Source: Streptomyces sp. LUP47B (lineage in GTDB: Bacteria > Actinomycetota > Actinomycetes > Streptomycetales > Streptomycetaceae). Taken from it: DNA of 64,000 bases. Each line of letters opens with the position of its first letter. Position 1 is the stretch's first letter. The notes below the pieces were generated by a model that was not told the DNA's origin, did not search any database, and worked only from the letters and a program-made list of their open reading frames with translations. Below are positions 17,438 through 26,674 of this stretch, in pieces. Both the position numbers and the translations under genes were made by a program. The stretch covers positions 539,762 through 603,761 of the forward strand of contig NZ_MJAH01000002.1 in the NCBI RefSeq assembly GCF_001746295.1. Reading direction: 5' to 3'.

Positions 17438-17473
17438 CCGACGGACGCGATACGGCCCGCCGCGCACCGCGGT

Positions 17474-18754
17474 TCAGAAGGCGGCGATCCCCTCCATCCC
17501 CGACTCGCCGAAGGCCGGCAGGCCCGTTGCCGTCGTCACCTTGGTGAGGGCGCCGTCGGTCTCGACGCGGAAGCCGTCGACGGTGCCGGAGGTGGCGTTC
17601 TGGACGTAGACGAACCTCGCGTCCCTGGTGACGGCCAGGTCGATCACCCCCTGCGACTTGCTCGACGGCGGGGTGGCGATGCCCACCTTGTCGGTCAGGG
17701 AGAGCTTGCCGTGTCCGTCCATGCGGTAGCCGGTGACGGTGGAGTTGCCGGTGTTGCCGCCGTAGAAGAAGTCGCCCGCCCGCTCCAGCCAGCACAGCAC
17801 CTCCTGACCGCTGGCCAGGGGCCGCTGAAGGACCTTCAGCCTGCCGTCGCGCCCCACCTGGTAGGTGGTGACCGTGGACTTCTCGGCCTCGGCGACCAGC
17901 ATCCGCTTCCCGCTCCGGTCGAAGCTGATCGCGAACGGGACACCGCCTGCCGACTTGTTGACCACCGGTGCGGCGACGGCCGGGAGACCGTTCCGCTTCA
18001 TCGGGAACACCTCGACGGTGTTGTTGCCCTTGGTGGTGACCACCAGGTTCCGTCCGTCGGGGGTGAACTCGACCTCGCCCGGAGAGGTGTCGAAGCGCGG
18101 TATGTCCTTGTTGTTCAGCCCCAGTGAGCGGTGGGAGCCGGGCAGCGGCTGAAGTCCGCCGCCGGTGATCCTGAAGCCCTGGACGCTGCCCGCGCCGCCC
18201 GCGTTCATGACGTACGCGATCCTGCCGTGCACCGCGATGCTCGACGGGAACCGTCCGCCGGAGCTCACGACCTTCCGCTCGCCGAGCCGCTGTCCCTCGA
18301 CGCGGAACGAGGTCACCGTGCCGCTGCCGGCGTTGACCGCCAGCAGCATCCCCGAGCGGTCGTCGTAGACGAGTGAGCCCTGGGAGGCGAGCGAGTCGGT
18401 GGGGGCGTCCACCTGGTCGCCGCCCTTGCCGCCGGTCGTGTAGTCCGCCGCGCGTTCGAGCTTGCCGTCGTCGCCCCGTTTGAACACGTGGATGGTGTTG
18501 CCGGCCAGCTCGTTGCCCTGGACGAAGACAGCGTGATCGGCCCCGGCGGCCTTCCCGGAGTACTGACTGGCGGAGGCCAGGGACACGGCCACGGTGGCCG
18601 CCCCGGCGAGCGCGAGAGCGCCACCGCCGATCACGACGCGCCGAGTCCTGGAACGTCCGCGGTGCCCCCTGCGGGTGCCGGAGGACCGGCTCGTGCGGCG
18701 GTGCTCGATGTGGCCGTTGTCCATGTCGCCGTGCCTGCCGGAGTCCATGCCCAT
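17474..18754 (-). CDS. secreted beta-propeller (lactonase-like) protein
   Basis: A 426-aa protein. A basic N-terminus ends in TRRVVIGGGALALAG, a possible twin-arginine signal, followed by repeated beta-propeller blades (for example NTIHVFKRGDDGKLERA, NTVEVFPMKRNGLPAV, STVTTYQVGRDGRLKVL). The blades resemble the 6-phosphogluconolactonase/YncE fold, but I see no basis for assigning catalysis. It is convergent with the MerR-like gene and probably acts at the cell surface. Confidence 0.75.
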   Translation of the reverse strand: MGMDSGRHGDMDNGHIEHRRTSRSSGTRRGHRGRSRTRRVVIGGGALALAGAATVAVSLASASQYSGKAAGADHAVFVQGNELAGNTIHVFKRGDDGKLERAADYTTGGKGGDQVDAPTDSLASQGSLVYDDRSGMLLAVNAGSGTVTSFRVEGQRLGERKVVSSGGRFPSSIAVHGRIAYVMNAGGAGSVQGFRITGGGLQPLPGSHRSLGLNNKDIPRFDTSPGEVEFTPDGRNLVVTTKGNNTVEVFPMKRNGLPAVAAPVVNKSAGGVPFAISFDRSGKRMLVAEAEKSTVTTYQVGRDGRLKVLQRPLASGQEVLCWLERAGDFFYGGNTGNSTVTGYRMDGHGKLSLTDKVGIATPPSSKSQGVIDLAVTRDARFVYVQNATSGTVDGFRVETDGALTKVTTATGLPAFGESGMEGIAAF

Positions 18755-18896
18755 GTCCGTTCCTCGGTGTCCGTGCGGTGTCGTCCGCGGCTGCGAACGA
18801 CACCAGAGTGGCCAGCGGGAACGGTGTGCCTGTAGGGAACGCGGTCCGCGTCAGACTCTCGTAAGAGATCCAGGGCGGCCGGGCGCCCGGGTGGTG

Positions 18897-19640
18897 TCAC
18901 CAGCTCACGGCGTCGTCCATCGACTGCTGCCAGTAGGTGACCTTGAGCGAGTCGTCGACGTAGATGCCCTTCGCGGGCAGCGGCGGGTGGGCGCCCGCGC
19001 CGACGCTCCCGTTGCCGGAGCGGCCCTGGAAGTAGACGGTCAGGGACTTCGCGGTGTAGCCGTTCGCGCCGCTGCCGTCGGTGGCGGACAGGTTCACGGA
19101 GGCGTAGCCGGACTCGCCGGGCTTGAGCGTGACGACCGCCTGCGGCTGCGAGTCCTCGATGACCGGGGGCACCGACTGGGCCTCGCCGAAGCGGACGACC
19201 GGGTAGCCGTACAGGTAGCAGCTCTTGCTGCCGGTGTTGGTCACCGTGAGCAGCATGTGGTTCACGGGACGGGTCAGCGGGGCCGCGACCGTCTTCGTGG
19301 TGGAGCCCTCGCAGGTGACCGGCCGGCCGGAGGAGACGGGCGCCTTCGAAGCAGCGGTGTGCGCCGCCGTCGTCGCGGCGCCGCCTGCCGACCCGCCGCC
19401 CGAGGAGTCCGTGGCGGCCGAGGGGGCCTTGCCGGCCGAGGAGCCCGAGGAACCCGAGGAGGCGGGGGAGTCGGAGGCCGTGGTCGGGGAGGAGGTCGCG
19501 GACGAAGGGCTCGTGCTCGACCCGCTGCCCTCGTCCTGGGCGCCCGTCCCGTCGTTGCAGGCGCTCAGCGAGAGCGTGGCGAGGACGGCGGTGGCGGCGG
19601 CCGCGACGAGACGGGTGCGGGAGGTGCGGAGGCTGGACAT
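18897..19640 (-). CDS. DUF4232 lipoprotein
   Basis: A 247-aa predicted lipoprotein with lipobox LSAC at the end of its signal peptide, a long Ser/Ala/Gly-rich linker and a C-terminal DUF4232 beta-sandwich (about 115-240) containing paired Cys residues (VTCEGS and SCYLYGYP). Function unknown. AAGGGG lies upstream of the ATG at 19640. It is divergent from the membrane-tethered HTH gene at 19828, which may control it. A paralogue with the same architecture lies at 35751. Confidence 0.8.
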   Translation of the reverse strand: MSSLRTSRTRLVAAAATAVLATLSLSACNDGTGAQDEGSGSSTSPSSATSSPTTASDSPASSGSSGSSAGKAPSAATDSSGGGSAGGAATTAAHTAASKAPVSSGRPVTCEGSTTKTVAAPLTRPVNHMLLTVTNTGSKSCYLYGYPVVRFGEAQSVPPVIEDSQPQAVVTLKPGESGYASVNLSATDGSGANGYTAKSLTVYFQGRSGNGSVGAGAHPPLPAKGIYVDDSLKVTYWQQSMDDAVSW

Positions 19641-19827
19641 GTGTGGTGCCCCTTCGGTGTTCCGGTGGCGGTGGTGATTGGATGACCGAAGCTTGTGAGG
19701 TGATCCGTCCCGACCGCCACGTTCAGCGGGCAGTTGGGGACACTGGAACGCCGAAACGGGCTCTGACCAGGGGGAATTCAGTGACCCTGGAATGCGTGAC
19801 TGGGACGCGGGGGGTTGAGGGGAACGG

Positions 19828-21144
19828 GTGTCGGAGGAAACGGGGACCGAGCGGACGGAGGAGTTCGCGCAGCTGCTGCGGGAACTCAAGGACCGGTCGG
19901 GGCTGAGTTACGGGACGCTCGCCAAACGTCTGCACATGAGTACGTCGACGCTGCACCGCTACTGCAACGGCACCGCGGTGCCGGTCGAGTACGCCCCGGT
20001 GGAGCGCCTCGCGAGGGTCTGCCGGGCCACACCGCAGGAGTTGGTGGAGCTGCACCGGCGCTGGATCCTGGCCGACGCGGCACGTGGGCGCAAGGCGGAT
20101 CAGGGCGCGACGCGGGAGCCTGTCCAGGAAGCCGGTTCGGACGGTACGGCGGACGACGGACAGGGCGAGGCCGGGGGCGAGAACACTGAGCCGGTTGTCA
20201 TCGATACGACGGGCGTGGCCGTGCAGGCTCGTCGTCCCTCGTGGCTCCGTCGTCGCCGTACCGCGGTGATCGCCGCCGTCGCGCTGGTCGCCGCGCTGGG
20301 TACCGTCGCCTATGCCCTGCGTCCGACGTACGTCCGCGCCGGGGACACCACGGCGCCGACGGTCACCGGCACCCTGGACGTCGGCGAGCCCGCGCAGCCC
20401 TCCACCACCCCGTCCCCGAGCGGAAGCGGACACAAGCCGTCCGCATCGGCCTCCGCCTCCCCCACCGGGACGGCCGCTTCGGCAGACGCCGGGTCCGGCA
20501 CCTCGAAGGGCGACGGCACGCGGGGCGCGAACCGGCCCACCTCGGCCGTCCCCCTCGCCGTCGCCGTCCGCCCCTATGTCTACGAGGACCCGTGCAGCCA
20601 GCACTTCCTCGTCGACAGCGACCCCGAGCAGGTCGGCCCGCCGGCGAACGAGGAGAACGCGCCGCGCTGGTCCGCCGCCTACGGGGCGGTCTCCTCCGGC
20701 GAGCAGCGGGTCGCGCTCACCGTGCAGGGCACCGGTGAGGACACCGTCGTCCTGAACTCCCTGCACGTCCGCGTCCTCACCAAGGGTGCGCCGCTCGCCT
20801 GGAACGACTACTCGATGGGTGTCGGCTGCGGCGGCGGTGTCGGCACCAAGACGTTCGACGTCGACCTGGACAACGGCAGTCCCACCGTCACCGTCAAGAA
20901 CGGCCAGCGCGACTTCCCGTACAAGGTCAGCGAGTCCGACCCGGAGGTCTTCTACGTCACCGCCCACACCAAGGCGCACGACGTCCGCTGGGACCTCAGC
21001 CTGGACTGGTCCAGCGGTGACCGCAGCGGCACCGTCCACCTGGACAACGCCGGCAGGCCGTTTCGGACCAGCGCCGATGCGGGCCGCCCGGGCTACGACT
21101 ATCCGCTGGGCAGCAGCGAGTGGATCGAGCGGGTGGGCGGCTGA
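19828..21144 (+). CDS. membrane-tethered XRE-type HTH protein
   Basis: A 438-aa protein in three parts: an N-terminal HTH (about 10-75, with SYGTLAKRLHMSTSTLHRYCNG), a single membrane segment (146-163) after RRRR, and a C-terminal external domain of about 270 aa behind a Ser/Thr/Pro-rich linker. The topology suggests a one-component regulator that senses something outside the cell. The GTG start at 19828 has GAGGGGAA upstream. It is divergent from the DUF4232 lipoprotein gene. The external domain is not one I can name. Confidence 0.8.
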   Translation: MSEETGTERTEEFAQLLRELKDRSGLSYGTLAKRLHMSTSTLHRYCNGTAVPVEYAPVERLARVCRATPQELVELHRRWILADAARGRKADQGATREPVQEAGSDGTADDGQGEAGGENTEPVVIDTTGVAVQARRPSWLRRRRTAVIAAVALVAALGTVAYALRPTYVRAGDTTAPTVTGTLDVGEPAQPSTTPSPSGSGHKPSASASASPTGTAASADAGSGTSKGDGTRGANRPTSAVPLAVAVRPYVYEDPCSQHFLVDSDPEQVGPPANEENAPRWSAAYGAVSSGEQRVALTVQGTGEDTVVLNSLHVRVLTKGAPLAWNDYSMGVGCGGGVGTKTFDVDLDNGSPTVTVKNGQRDFPYKVSESDPEVFYVTAHTKAHDVRWDLSLDWSSGDRSGTVHLDNAGRPFRTSADAGRPGYDYPLGSSEWIERVGG

Positions 21145-21175
21145 TCGGGCGGCTGACCCGGGCGCACGCGGCGGT

Positions 21176-22534
21176 TCAGAGCAGTTCGGGCTGCGGCTGT
21201 GGCTGGCGCGCCGGCGCGGTCGCCGGTTCCCGGCGGGCGACGGTGCGGACATAGCCGTAGATCACCGAGGCCATCGCCAGCAGGAGAAGCGGTCCGGCCA
21301 GCCAGGGGTACTCGGCCATGCGTACCGGAAGGAAGCGGTACGACAGCAGGAGTGCGACGAAGACCGTCGCGCCGTAGGCGGTCAGCCGGAGCCCCGGCCG
21401 GTCCCAGCCGCGGTCGAACGAGCGCAGTCCCGCCTCGATGGTGAGGGTGAACACCACGCCGGCGACGAGGTCCACGCCGTAGTGGTAGCCGAAGCCCAGC
21501 GTGGCGCAGAGGGTGGCGATCAGCCAGAAGGTGCCCGCGTAGCGCAGCAGGCGGGGGCCCGTGCGGGAATGGATGAAGATCGCGGTGGCCCACGCCGTGT
21601 GCAGGCTGGGCATGCAGTTGCGGGGGGTGACCTTGTCGAACGGTATGGAGTGCGGGGCGGATATCGGTGGCGGTGTCTGCGGCCACAGGTTCGCCACCGC
21701 CCAGTGCCCGTCGCTCGGTATCTGCGGCGACCACAGGGCTATCGACGCCCAGTGGTCGGTGCCTGTGCCGTACGCGAAGACCGGGCCGACCACCGGGAAG
21801 ATCATGTAGATGGCCGGTCCGAGCAGGCCGATCAGCAGGAAGGTGCGCACCAGGTGGTGGCGCGGGAAGCGGCGCTCCGCCGCCACGTTGCGCAGTTGGT
21901 ACAGCGCGACGACCACCGCGGCCACCGCGAGCTGGCCGTAGATGGTGTCGAGGAAGTTGAACCCGATCGCTCCGGTGGCCGTGACGAGCCGGCCCATGAG
22001 CCACGACGGGTTGCCCAGGGCGTGGTCGGCGTTCGCCAGATACGGGTCCAGTACCTCCGGCCGGCTCTTCGCGGTGATGAGGAGCCAGGTGTCACCGGTC
22101 TTGCGGCCGGCCACCAGCAGCAGGCCCAGCCCGACGCCCTTCAGCAGCAGGACGCGTTCCCGGCCGGTGCGGCGGACGACGGCGAAGACCGCGCAGCCCA
22201 GGAGCACCCACAGCGCGCCGTTGCCGAAGGGGTGGCCGTGGGTCACCTTGACGTCGAAGATCCACCGGACCACCGCGAAGGCGAGGTCGATACCGACCGC
22301 GGCACCCGTCACGACGAACCGTTGCCGCCAGGTGAGCACCACCATCATCAGGGCCAGGCCGGCGTACAGCATGGGGCCTGACTTGGGCGGGCATATCAGC
22401 TCTCGCGCCTGAGTGGTGAGCGGTCCCGGCAGATCGTAGTGACGCGCGGCGAGTTCCAGCGCGACGAAGAACCCGAGGGCCACGACAGCCGCCACGGCCC
22501 AGAGTCTCGCCCGCGAATCAATCTGCGGTGGCAT
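21176..22534 (-). CDS. PAP2-superfamily integral membrane enzyme
   Basis: A 452-aa protein with about ten hydrophobic segments. The PAP2 active-site motifs are CMPSLHTAWATA and GYHYGVDLVAG, whose His residues form the phospho-histidine site; the first R-containing motif is less clear. Family members are lipid phosphatases or phosphotransferases such as inositol phosphorylceramide synthase-like enzymes. The ATG at 22534 is chosen over an in-frame TTG at 22543; neither has a good ribosome-binding site. Confidence 0.8.
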   Translation of the reverse strand: MPPQIDSRARLWAVAAVVALGFFVALELAARHYDLPGPLTTQARELICPPKSGPMLYAGLALMMVVLTWRQRFVVTGAAVGIDLAFAVVRWIFDVKVTHGHPFGNGALWVLLGCAVFAVVRRTGRERVLLLKGVGLGLLLVAGRKTGDTWLLITAKSRPEVLDPYLANADHALGNPSWLMGRLVTATGAIGFNFLDTIYGQLAVAAVVVALYQLRNVAAERRFPRHHLVRTFLLIGLLGPAIYMIFPVVGPVFAYGTGTDHWASIALWSPQIPSDGHWAVANLWPQTPPPISAPHSIPFDKVTPRNCMPSLHTAWATAIFIHSRTGPRLLRYAGTFWLIATLCATLGFGYHYGVDLVAGVVFTLTIEAGLRSFDRGWDRPGLRLTAYGATVFVALLLSYRFLPVRMAEYPWLAGPLLLLAMASVIYGYVRTVARREPATAPARQPQPQPELL

Positions 22535-22746
22535 TTGTATCAATTTCGGCCAATTTCACTAGATGCTCGTCAGAAAACCGCCCGCCCGACTGAGGAAGAG
22601 GGAAGGATCGCGGTCCGGGTTCCTGTGTCCCCCCTGAGAAGCCCGGCTCACCGAAGATGCAGGGTATGGCATGACGCCAACAATCGAACACCGGTCGGCG
22701 GCGTTCCGATTCATGCCGGTGACACCGTGCTGGCTAACCTTCGGGG

Positions 22747-25700
22747 GTGACGACCGAGTTGGTCCTGCTGTCCCGGGTCGCCCATCGCGGGCGGGAGATC
22801 ACCGCACCCCGACTGCGCGGCCTGCTCGCCCTGCTCGCGCAGGATCTGCGGACCGGCTGCAGCACGGGGCGGCTGGCGGAGGGGCTGTGGCCGGAGGAAC
22901 GCCCCGAGCGGCCCGCCAAGGCGGTGCAGGTGCTGGTGTCGCGGCTCAGGGCGCAGGTCGGGGCCGACCTGGTCGTGAGCACGCCCACGGGATACCGGCT
23001 GGCGCTTGAGGAGCGGCAGGTCGACAGTTCCGCGCTGGCGCTGCACGAGGTGGCGAGCGCCGAGCGGGCGCGGGGCGGGGATCACGAGGGCGCTCTCAGA
23101 CAGGCCGAGGCGGGGCTGGAGCTGTGGGACGGGAGCGTGGGCGCCGGAGCGGGCGAGGATCTGCACGATCCGGTGGTGGCGCTGCGGACCGGTCGGGTGC
23201 GGGTCTTCCGGGCTCTGGTGCGTTCCCGCGCGCTCTCGCTCGCCCGGCTGGGACGACGGGAGGAGGCGCTCGCGCCGCTCGCCGAGCTGGCCCGCGAGGC
23301 GCCCCGGGACGAGGAGGTGCTCGCCGAGCTGCTGCGCTGCGAGGCCGCGACCGCCGGGCGAGCCGCCGCGCTGGCCCGGTACGACACCTACCGGCGAGGG
23401 GTGCGCGAGGAACTCGGTACTGATCCGGGGGATGAACTGAGGGCCCTGCACCGGGAGTTGCTGAGCGCCGACACACCCCGCGTCCGCCATGGCGTGCCGC
23501 ACGAACCCAACCCCCTGCTGGGCCGGGACAGCGATGTCGCCGCGGTGGCCGGGCTGCTGCGGGAGGCCAGGGTGGTCACCGTCGTCGGAGCCGGCGGGCT
23601 GGGCAAGACCCGCCTGTCCCACGCGGTGAGCCGGGCCGCCGAGCAGCCCGTGGTGCACTTCGTGGCGCTGGCCGGCGTCACCGCCGACGAGGACGTGGCC
23701 GGTGAGGTGGCCTCCGCCGTGGGGGCGGGGGAAGGGCGGCAGTTCACCGGGGACGCGGTGAGCGGCATCGTCGCCGCGCTGGGCACCGGGCCCGCGCTGC
23801 TGGTGCTGGACAACTGCGAACAGGTGATCGCCGGCGCCGCCGACCTCGTACAGGCACTGGTGTCGCGGTCGAAGGAGCTGCGGATCCTGGCCACCGGCCG
23901 GGCCCCGCTCGGCCTCACCTCCGAGTCCGTGTACGCCCTGCCGGAGCTGTCCCCGGCCACCTCGGCCGAGCTCTTCGTGCAGCGGGCCCGGGCCGCCCGC
24001 CCCGGTGTGGAGCTGCCCGCCGACCGGGTGGCCGAGATCTGCCGGCACCTGGACGGACTGCCGCTCGCCGTGGAGCTGGCCGCGGCCCGGGTGCGGGTGC
24101 TGTCCGTGGCCGACATCGCGCGCCGGCTCCGGGACCGCTTCGCGCTGCTGCGGGGCGGGGCCCGGGACACGCCCGAGCGGCACCGCACGCTCCAGGCCGT
24201 GGTCGAGTGGAGCTGGAACCTGCTGGAACCCGAGGGCCGGGCGGCGCTGCGGGCGCTGTCCGTCTTCCCCGGGGGCTTCACCGAGGAGGCCGCGCGGTAC
24301 GTCCTCGGCGACACCGGCGACGCGCTGGCCCTCCTGGAGCAACTGGCCGGTCAGTCCCTGCTCAAGGTGGACGACAGCCCGTCCGGGGTCCGCTTCGGGA
24401 TGCTGGAGACACTGCGGGAGTTCGGCGCCGCCCGCCTCGCCGAGGCCGGCGGGACGGAGGCGGTGACCGGCCGGTTCCTGGCCTGGGCACGGGACTTCGG
24501 CCGGGCCCACCACGACGTCCTGTTCACCGGCGACCAGTTGCCGGCCCGGATCCGCATCCGGGCCGAGCAGGACAACCTCGTCCTGGCCCTGCGGCACGCG
24601 CTGGCCCGCGCCGACGGTCCCGCCACCGCGGCCGTCACCGCCGTACTCGCCTCCCTGTGGGCCACCGAGACCCACTACGCCCGGCTCGCCGCCCTCGCCG
24701 CCGAGACCGGCGGACCGCTGTCGCACTTCCTCCCCGGCCCCGGTAACCCCGAGGACGTCGAGCCGGCCCGCAGCGCGGCGGCGGCGTGCGCGGCCAGTCT
24801 CGTCATGGGTCAGGGCACCCGCGCCGTACGGCAGTTCGTGACCCTGCGCCGACTGCCGCCCGCCCCGCCCGACACCCTGCTGCGGGCGGTGAACGTGGTG
24901 CTGAACGCGGTACCGGACATGCATCCGCCGCACTACGCACGGCTCCAGGAGCTCTGCGACGCCGGGGAACCCCTGCTGGCGGGCGTCGCGACCTGCGTCG
25001 CCAGCTATGTGTGGGAGTCCGAGCACGAGCCGGAGCGCGCGCTGGAGTGCGCCCGCCGGATGACCGGCACGCTGGGCCCGCTCCGCAACCCGTCCATGAT
25101 GCTGCTCACCCACGGCCGGATCAGCCAGCTGTGTCTCCAGTCCGGGCGGGCCGAGGAGGCCTACGACCATCTGCGCGCCCTGCTCGGCACGCTCGACGCG
25201 TTCGGCGACCGGTGGGACTCGATCGGCGTGCGCTGGAGTCTGGTGCAGGCGTGTCTGCAGCGCGGGGAGGTCGACGAGGCCGAGTACTGGCTGGGGCTCG
25301 CCGCTCTGGACCGGCAGCCGGAGGGCATGCAGCTCTACACCCCCGACCTGTCCTCCCGGGCGGAGCTCGCGCTGGCCCGGGGGCTGACCGAGACCGGGCT
25401 CGGGCTGTGGCGCCAGGCGGTGGCGCGTACCCGGGAGGCCGTACCGCTGCACGCCGGTGACCCGTTCCTGGAGCCGTGGTCCCTGGAGGTGTGCGCGGCC
25501 GCGCTCGCGGCCCACGTCCAGCACGGCCGCCCGGAGCCGGTGGCCGGTCTCGCCGACGAGCTGCGCGAACGGCTGCTGGTCATGCTGACCGCCGACTCCG
25601 ACGACAGGTCTCCGGCCGGCTTCCCGGTCTACGGCACCGTCCTGCTGGCCCTCGGCTTCGCCGGGCTGGCCCGGGGCGACACGGCGGCCGTACGGCTGGT

Positions 25701-25890
25701 GGCGCTGGCGGAACGGATGCTGGTCGGGCGGGAGTACCCCACCCTGTCCGCCGCCCGGTCCCGGCAGGCCGCGGAGAACGCCGACAGGGCGGCGTACGCC
25801 GAGGCCCGCACGGCGTACGCCGCCCTGGGGCGGGAGGAGCTGCGGGCCGAGGCCCTGCGCGAACTGGTCAGGTCCGCGGCTCGCGGGTGA
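22747..25890 (+). CDS. AfsR/SARP-like regulator with NB-ARC ATPase
   Basis: A 1047-aa regulator. An OmpR-type winged helix (about 1-90) and BTAD domain (about 95-240) form the SARP head, followed by an AP/NB-ARC ATPase with Walker A GAGGLGKT (281-288) and Walker B LLVLDNCEQ, and a long helical C-terminus of TPR-like character. Such proteins activate secondary-metabolism genes by binding short direct repeats. The start is a GTG with only a GGGGG run upstream. Its last 23 bp overlap the 3' end of a convergent ABC permease gene, and 11-bp repeats lie upstream of that exporter. Confidence 0.88.
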   Translation: MTTELVLLSRVAHRGREITAPRLRGLLALLAQDLRTGCSTGRLAEGLWPEERPERPAKAVQVLVSRLRAQVGADLVVSTPTGYRLALEERQVDSSALALHEVASAERARGGDHEGALRQAEAGLELWDGSVGAGAGEDLHDPVVALRTGRVRVFRALVRSRALSLARLGRREEALAPLAELAREAPRDEEVLAELLRCEAATAGRAAALARYDTYRRGVREELGTDPGDELRALHRELLSADTPRVRHGVPHEPNPLLGRDSDVAAVAGLLREARVVTVVGAGGLGKTRLSHAVSRAAEQPVVHFVALAGVTADEDVAGEVASAVGAGEGRQFTGDAVSGIVAALGTGPALLVLDNCEQVIAGAADLVQALVSRSKELRILATGRAPLGLTSESVYALPELSPATSAELFVQRARAARPGVELPADRVAEICRHLDGLPLAVELAAARVRVLSVADIARRLRDRFALLRGGARDTPERHRTLQAVVEWSWNLLEPEGRAALRALSVFPGGFTEEAARYVLGDTGDALALLEQLAGQSLLKVDDSPSGVRFGMLETLREFGAARLAEAGGTEAVTGRFLAWARDFGRAHHDVLFTGDQLPARIRIRAEQDNLVLALRHALARADGPATAAVTAVLASLWATETHYARLAALAAETGGPLSHFLPGPGNPEDVEPARSAAAACAASLVMGQGTRAVRQFVTLRRLPPAPPDTLLRAVNVVLNAVPDMHPPHYARLQELCDAGEPLLAGVATCVASYVWESEHEPERALECARRMTGTLGPLRNPSMMLLTHGRISQLCLQSGRAEEAYDHLRALLGTLDAFGDRWDSIGVRWSLVQACLQRGEVDEAEYWLGLAALDRQPEGMQLYTPDLSSRAELALARGLTETGLGLWRQAVARTREAVPLHAGDPFLEPWSLEVCAAALAAHVQHGRPEPVAGLADELRERLLVMLTADSDDRSPAGFPVYGTVLLALGFAGLARGDTAAVRLVALAERMLVGREYPTLSAARSRQAAENADRAAYAEARTAYAALGREELRAEALRELVRSAARG

Positions 25891-26674
25891 AGCGGGACCT
25901 CGACCAGAAGTAGCCCAGCACGGTCAGGGCCACACACCAGCCGACGGTGAGCAGCGCGTTCTTCGTGCCGATGGCGCTGCCCAGCAGCAGTCCGCGCAGG
26001 GTCTCGGTGGCGGGTGAGAAGGGCTGGTACTCGGCGAACCAGCTGAACCACCCCGGCATGGCGTCCACCGGCACGAACGCGCTGGACAGCAGCGGCAGCA
26101 CCATCAGGGGCAGGGCGAGGTTGCTGGCCCCTTCGGCGTTGGGGCTCACCAGTCCCATACCGACCGCGATCCAGATCAGCGCGAGACTGACCAGCGTCAG
26201 CAGTCCGGCCGCCGCGAGCCATTCCACCGGTGTGGCGTCGGGCCGGAAGCCGATGGCCAGCCCGACGGCCAGCACCACCGCGAGCGCCATCAGGGTCTGG
26301 ATCACACTGCCGACGACATGCCCGATCAGCACCGAGGCGCGGGAGATGGCCATGGTGCGGAACCGGGCGATGATGCCCTCGGTCATGTCGGAGGCCACGG
26401 ACACCGCGGTGCCGATGGCGGTCCCGCCGACGGTCATGAGCAGGACGCCGGGGACGACGTAGGCGATGTACTCGGAGCGGTCCCCGGGGCCGCCGGTGAT
26501 GCCGGCGCTCATCACGTCACCGAAGACGTAGACGAAGAGCAGCAGCAGGATGACCGGGGTGAGCAGGAGGTTCAGGGTGAGGGAGGGGTAGCGGCGGGCG
26601 TGCAGGAGGTTGCGCCGCAGCATCGTGACGTGGTCACGCAGGGCGTGGGTGGCGGGAGCCGCGGGGGCGGTCAT
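25868..26674 (-). CDS. ABC-2 exporter permease, DrrB-like
   Basis: A 268-aa permease with six hydrophobic segments and the ABC-2 family core (AIGTAVSVASDMTEGIIARF and the SSAFVPVDAMPGWFSWFAEY region). It pairs with the ATPase gene just upstream through a 4-bp overlap (26671-26674). Homologues export anthracyclines and other drugs. Its 3' end overlaps the convergent SARP-like gene by 23 bp. Confidence 0.88.
   Translation of the reverse strand: MTAPAAPATHALRDHVTMLRRNLLHARRYPSLTLNLLLTPVILLLLFVYVFGDVMSAGITGGPGDRSEYIAYVVPGVLLMTVGGTAIGTAVSVASDMTEGIIARFRTMAISRASVLIGHVVGSVIQTLMALAVVLAVGLAIGFRPDATPVEWLAAAGLLTLVSLALIWIAVGMGLVSPNAEGASNLALPLMVLPLLSSAFVPVDAMPGWFSWFAEYQPFSPATETLRGLLLGSAIGTKNALLTVGWCVALTVLGYFWSRSRFTREPRT

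Noticed and set aside
22711-25524. 937-codon minus-strand open frame
   Set aside because: It mirrors the SARP-like gene; that gene has Walker motifs in frame while the antisense product is Gly/Arg/Pro-rich without domains.
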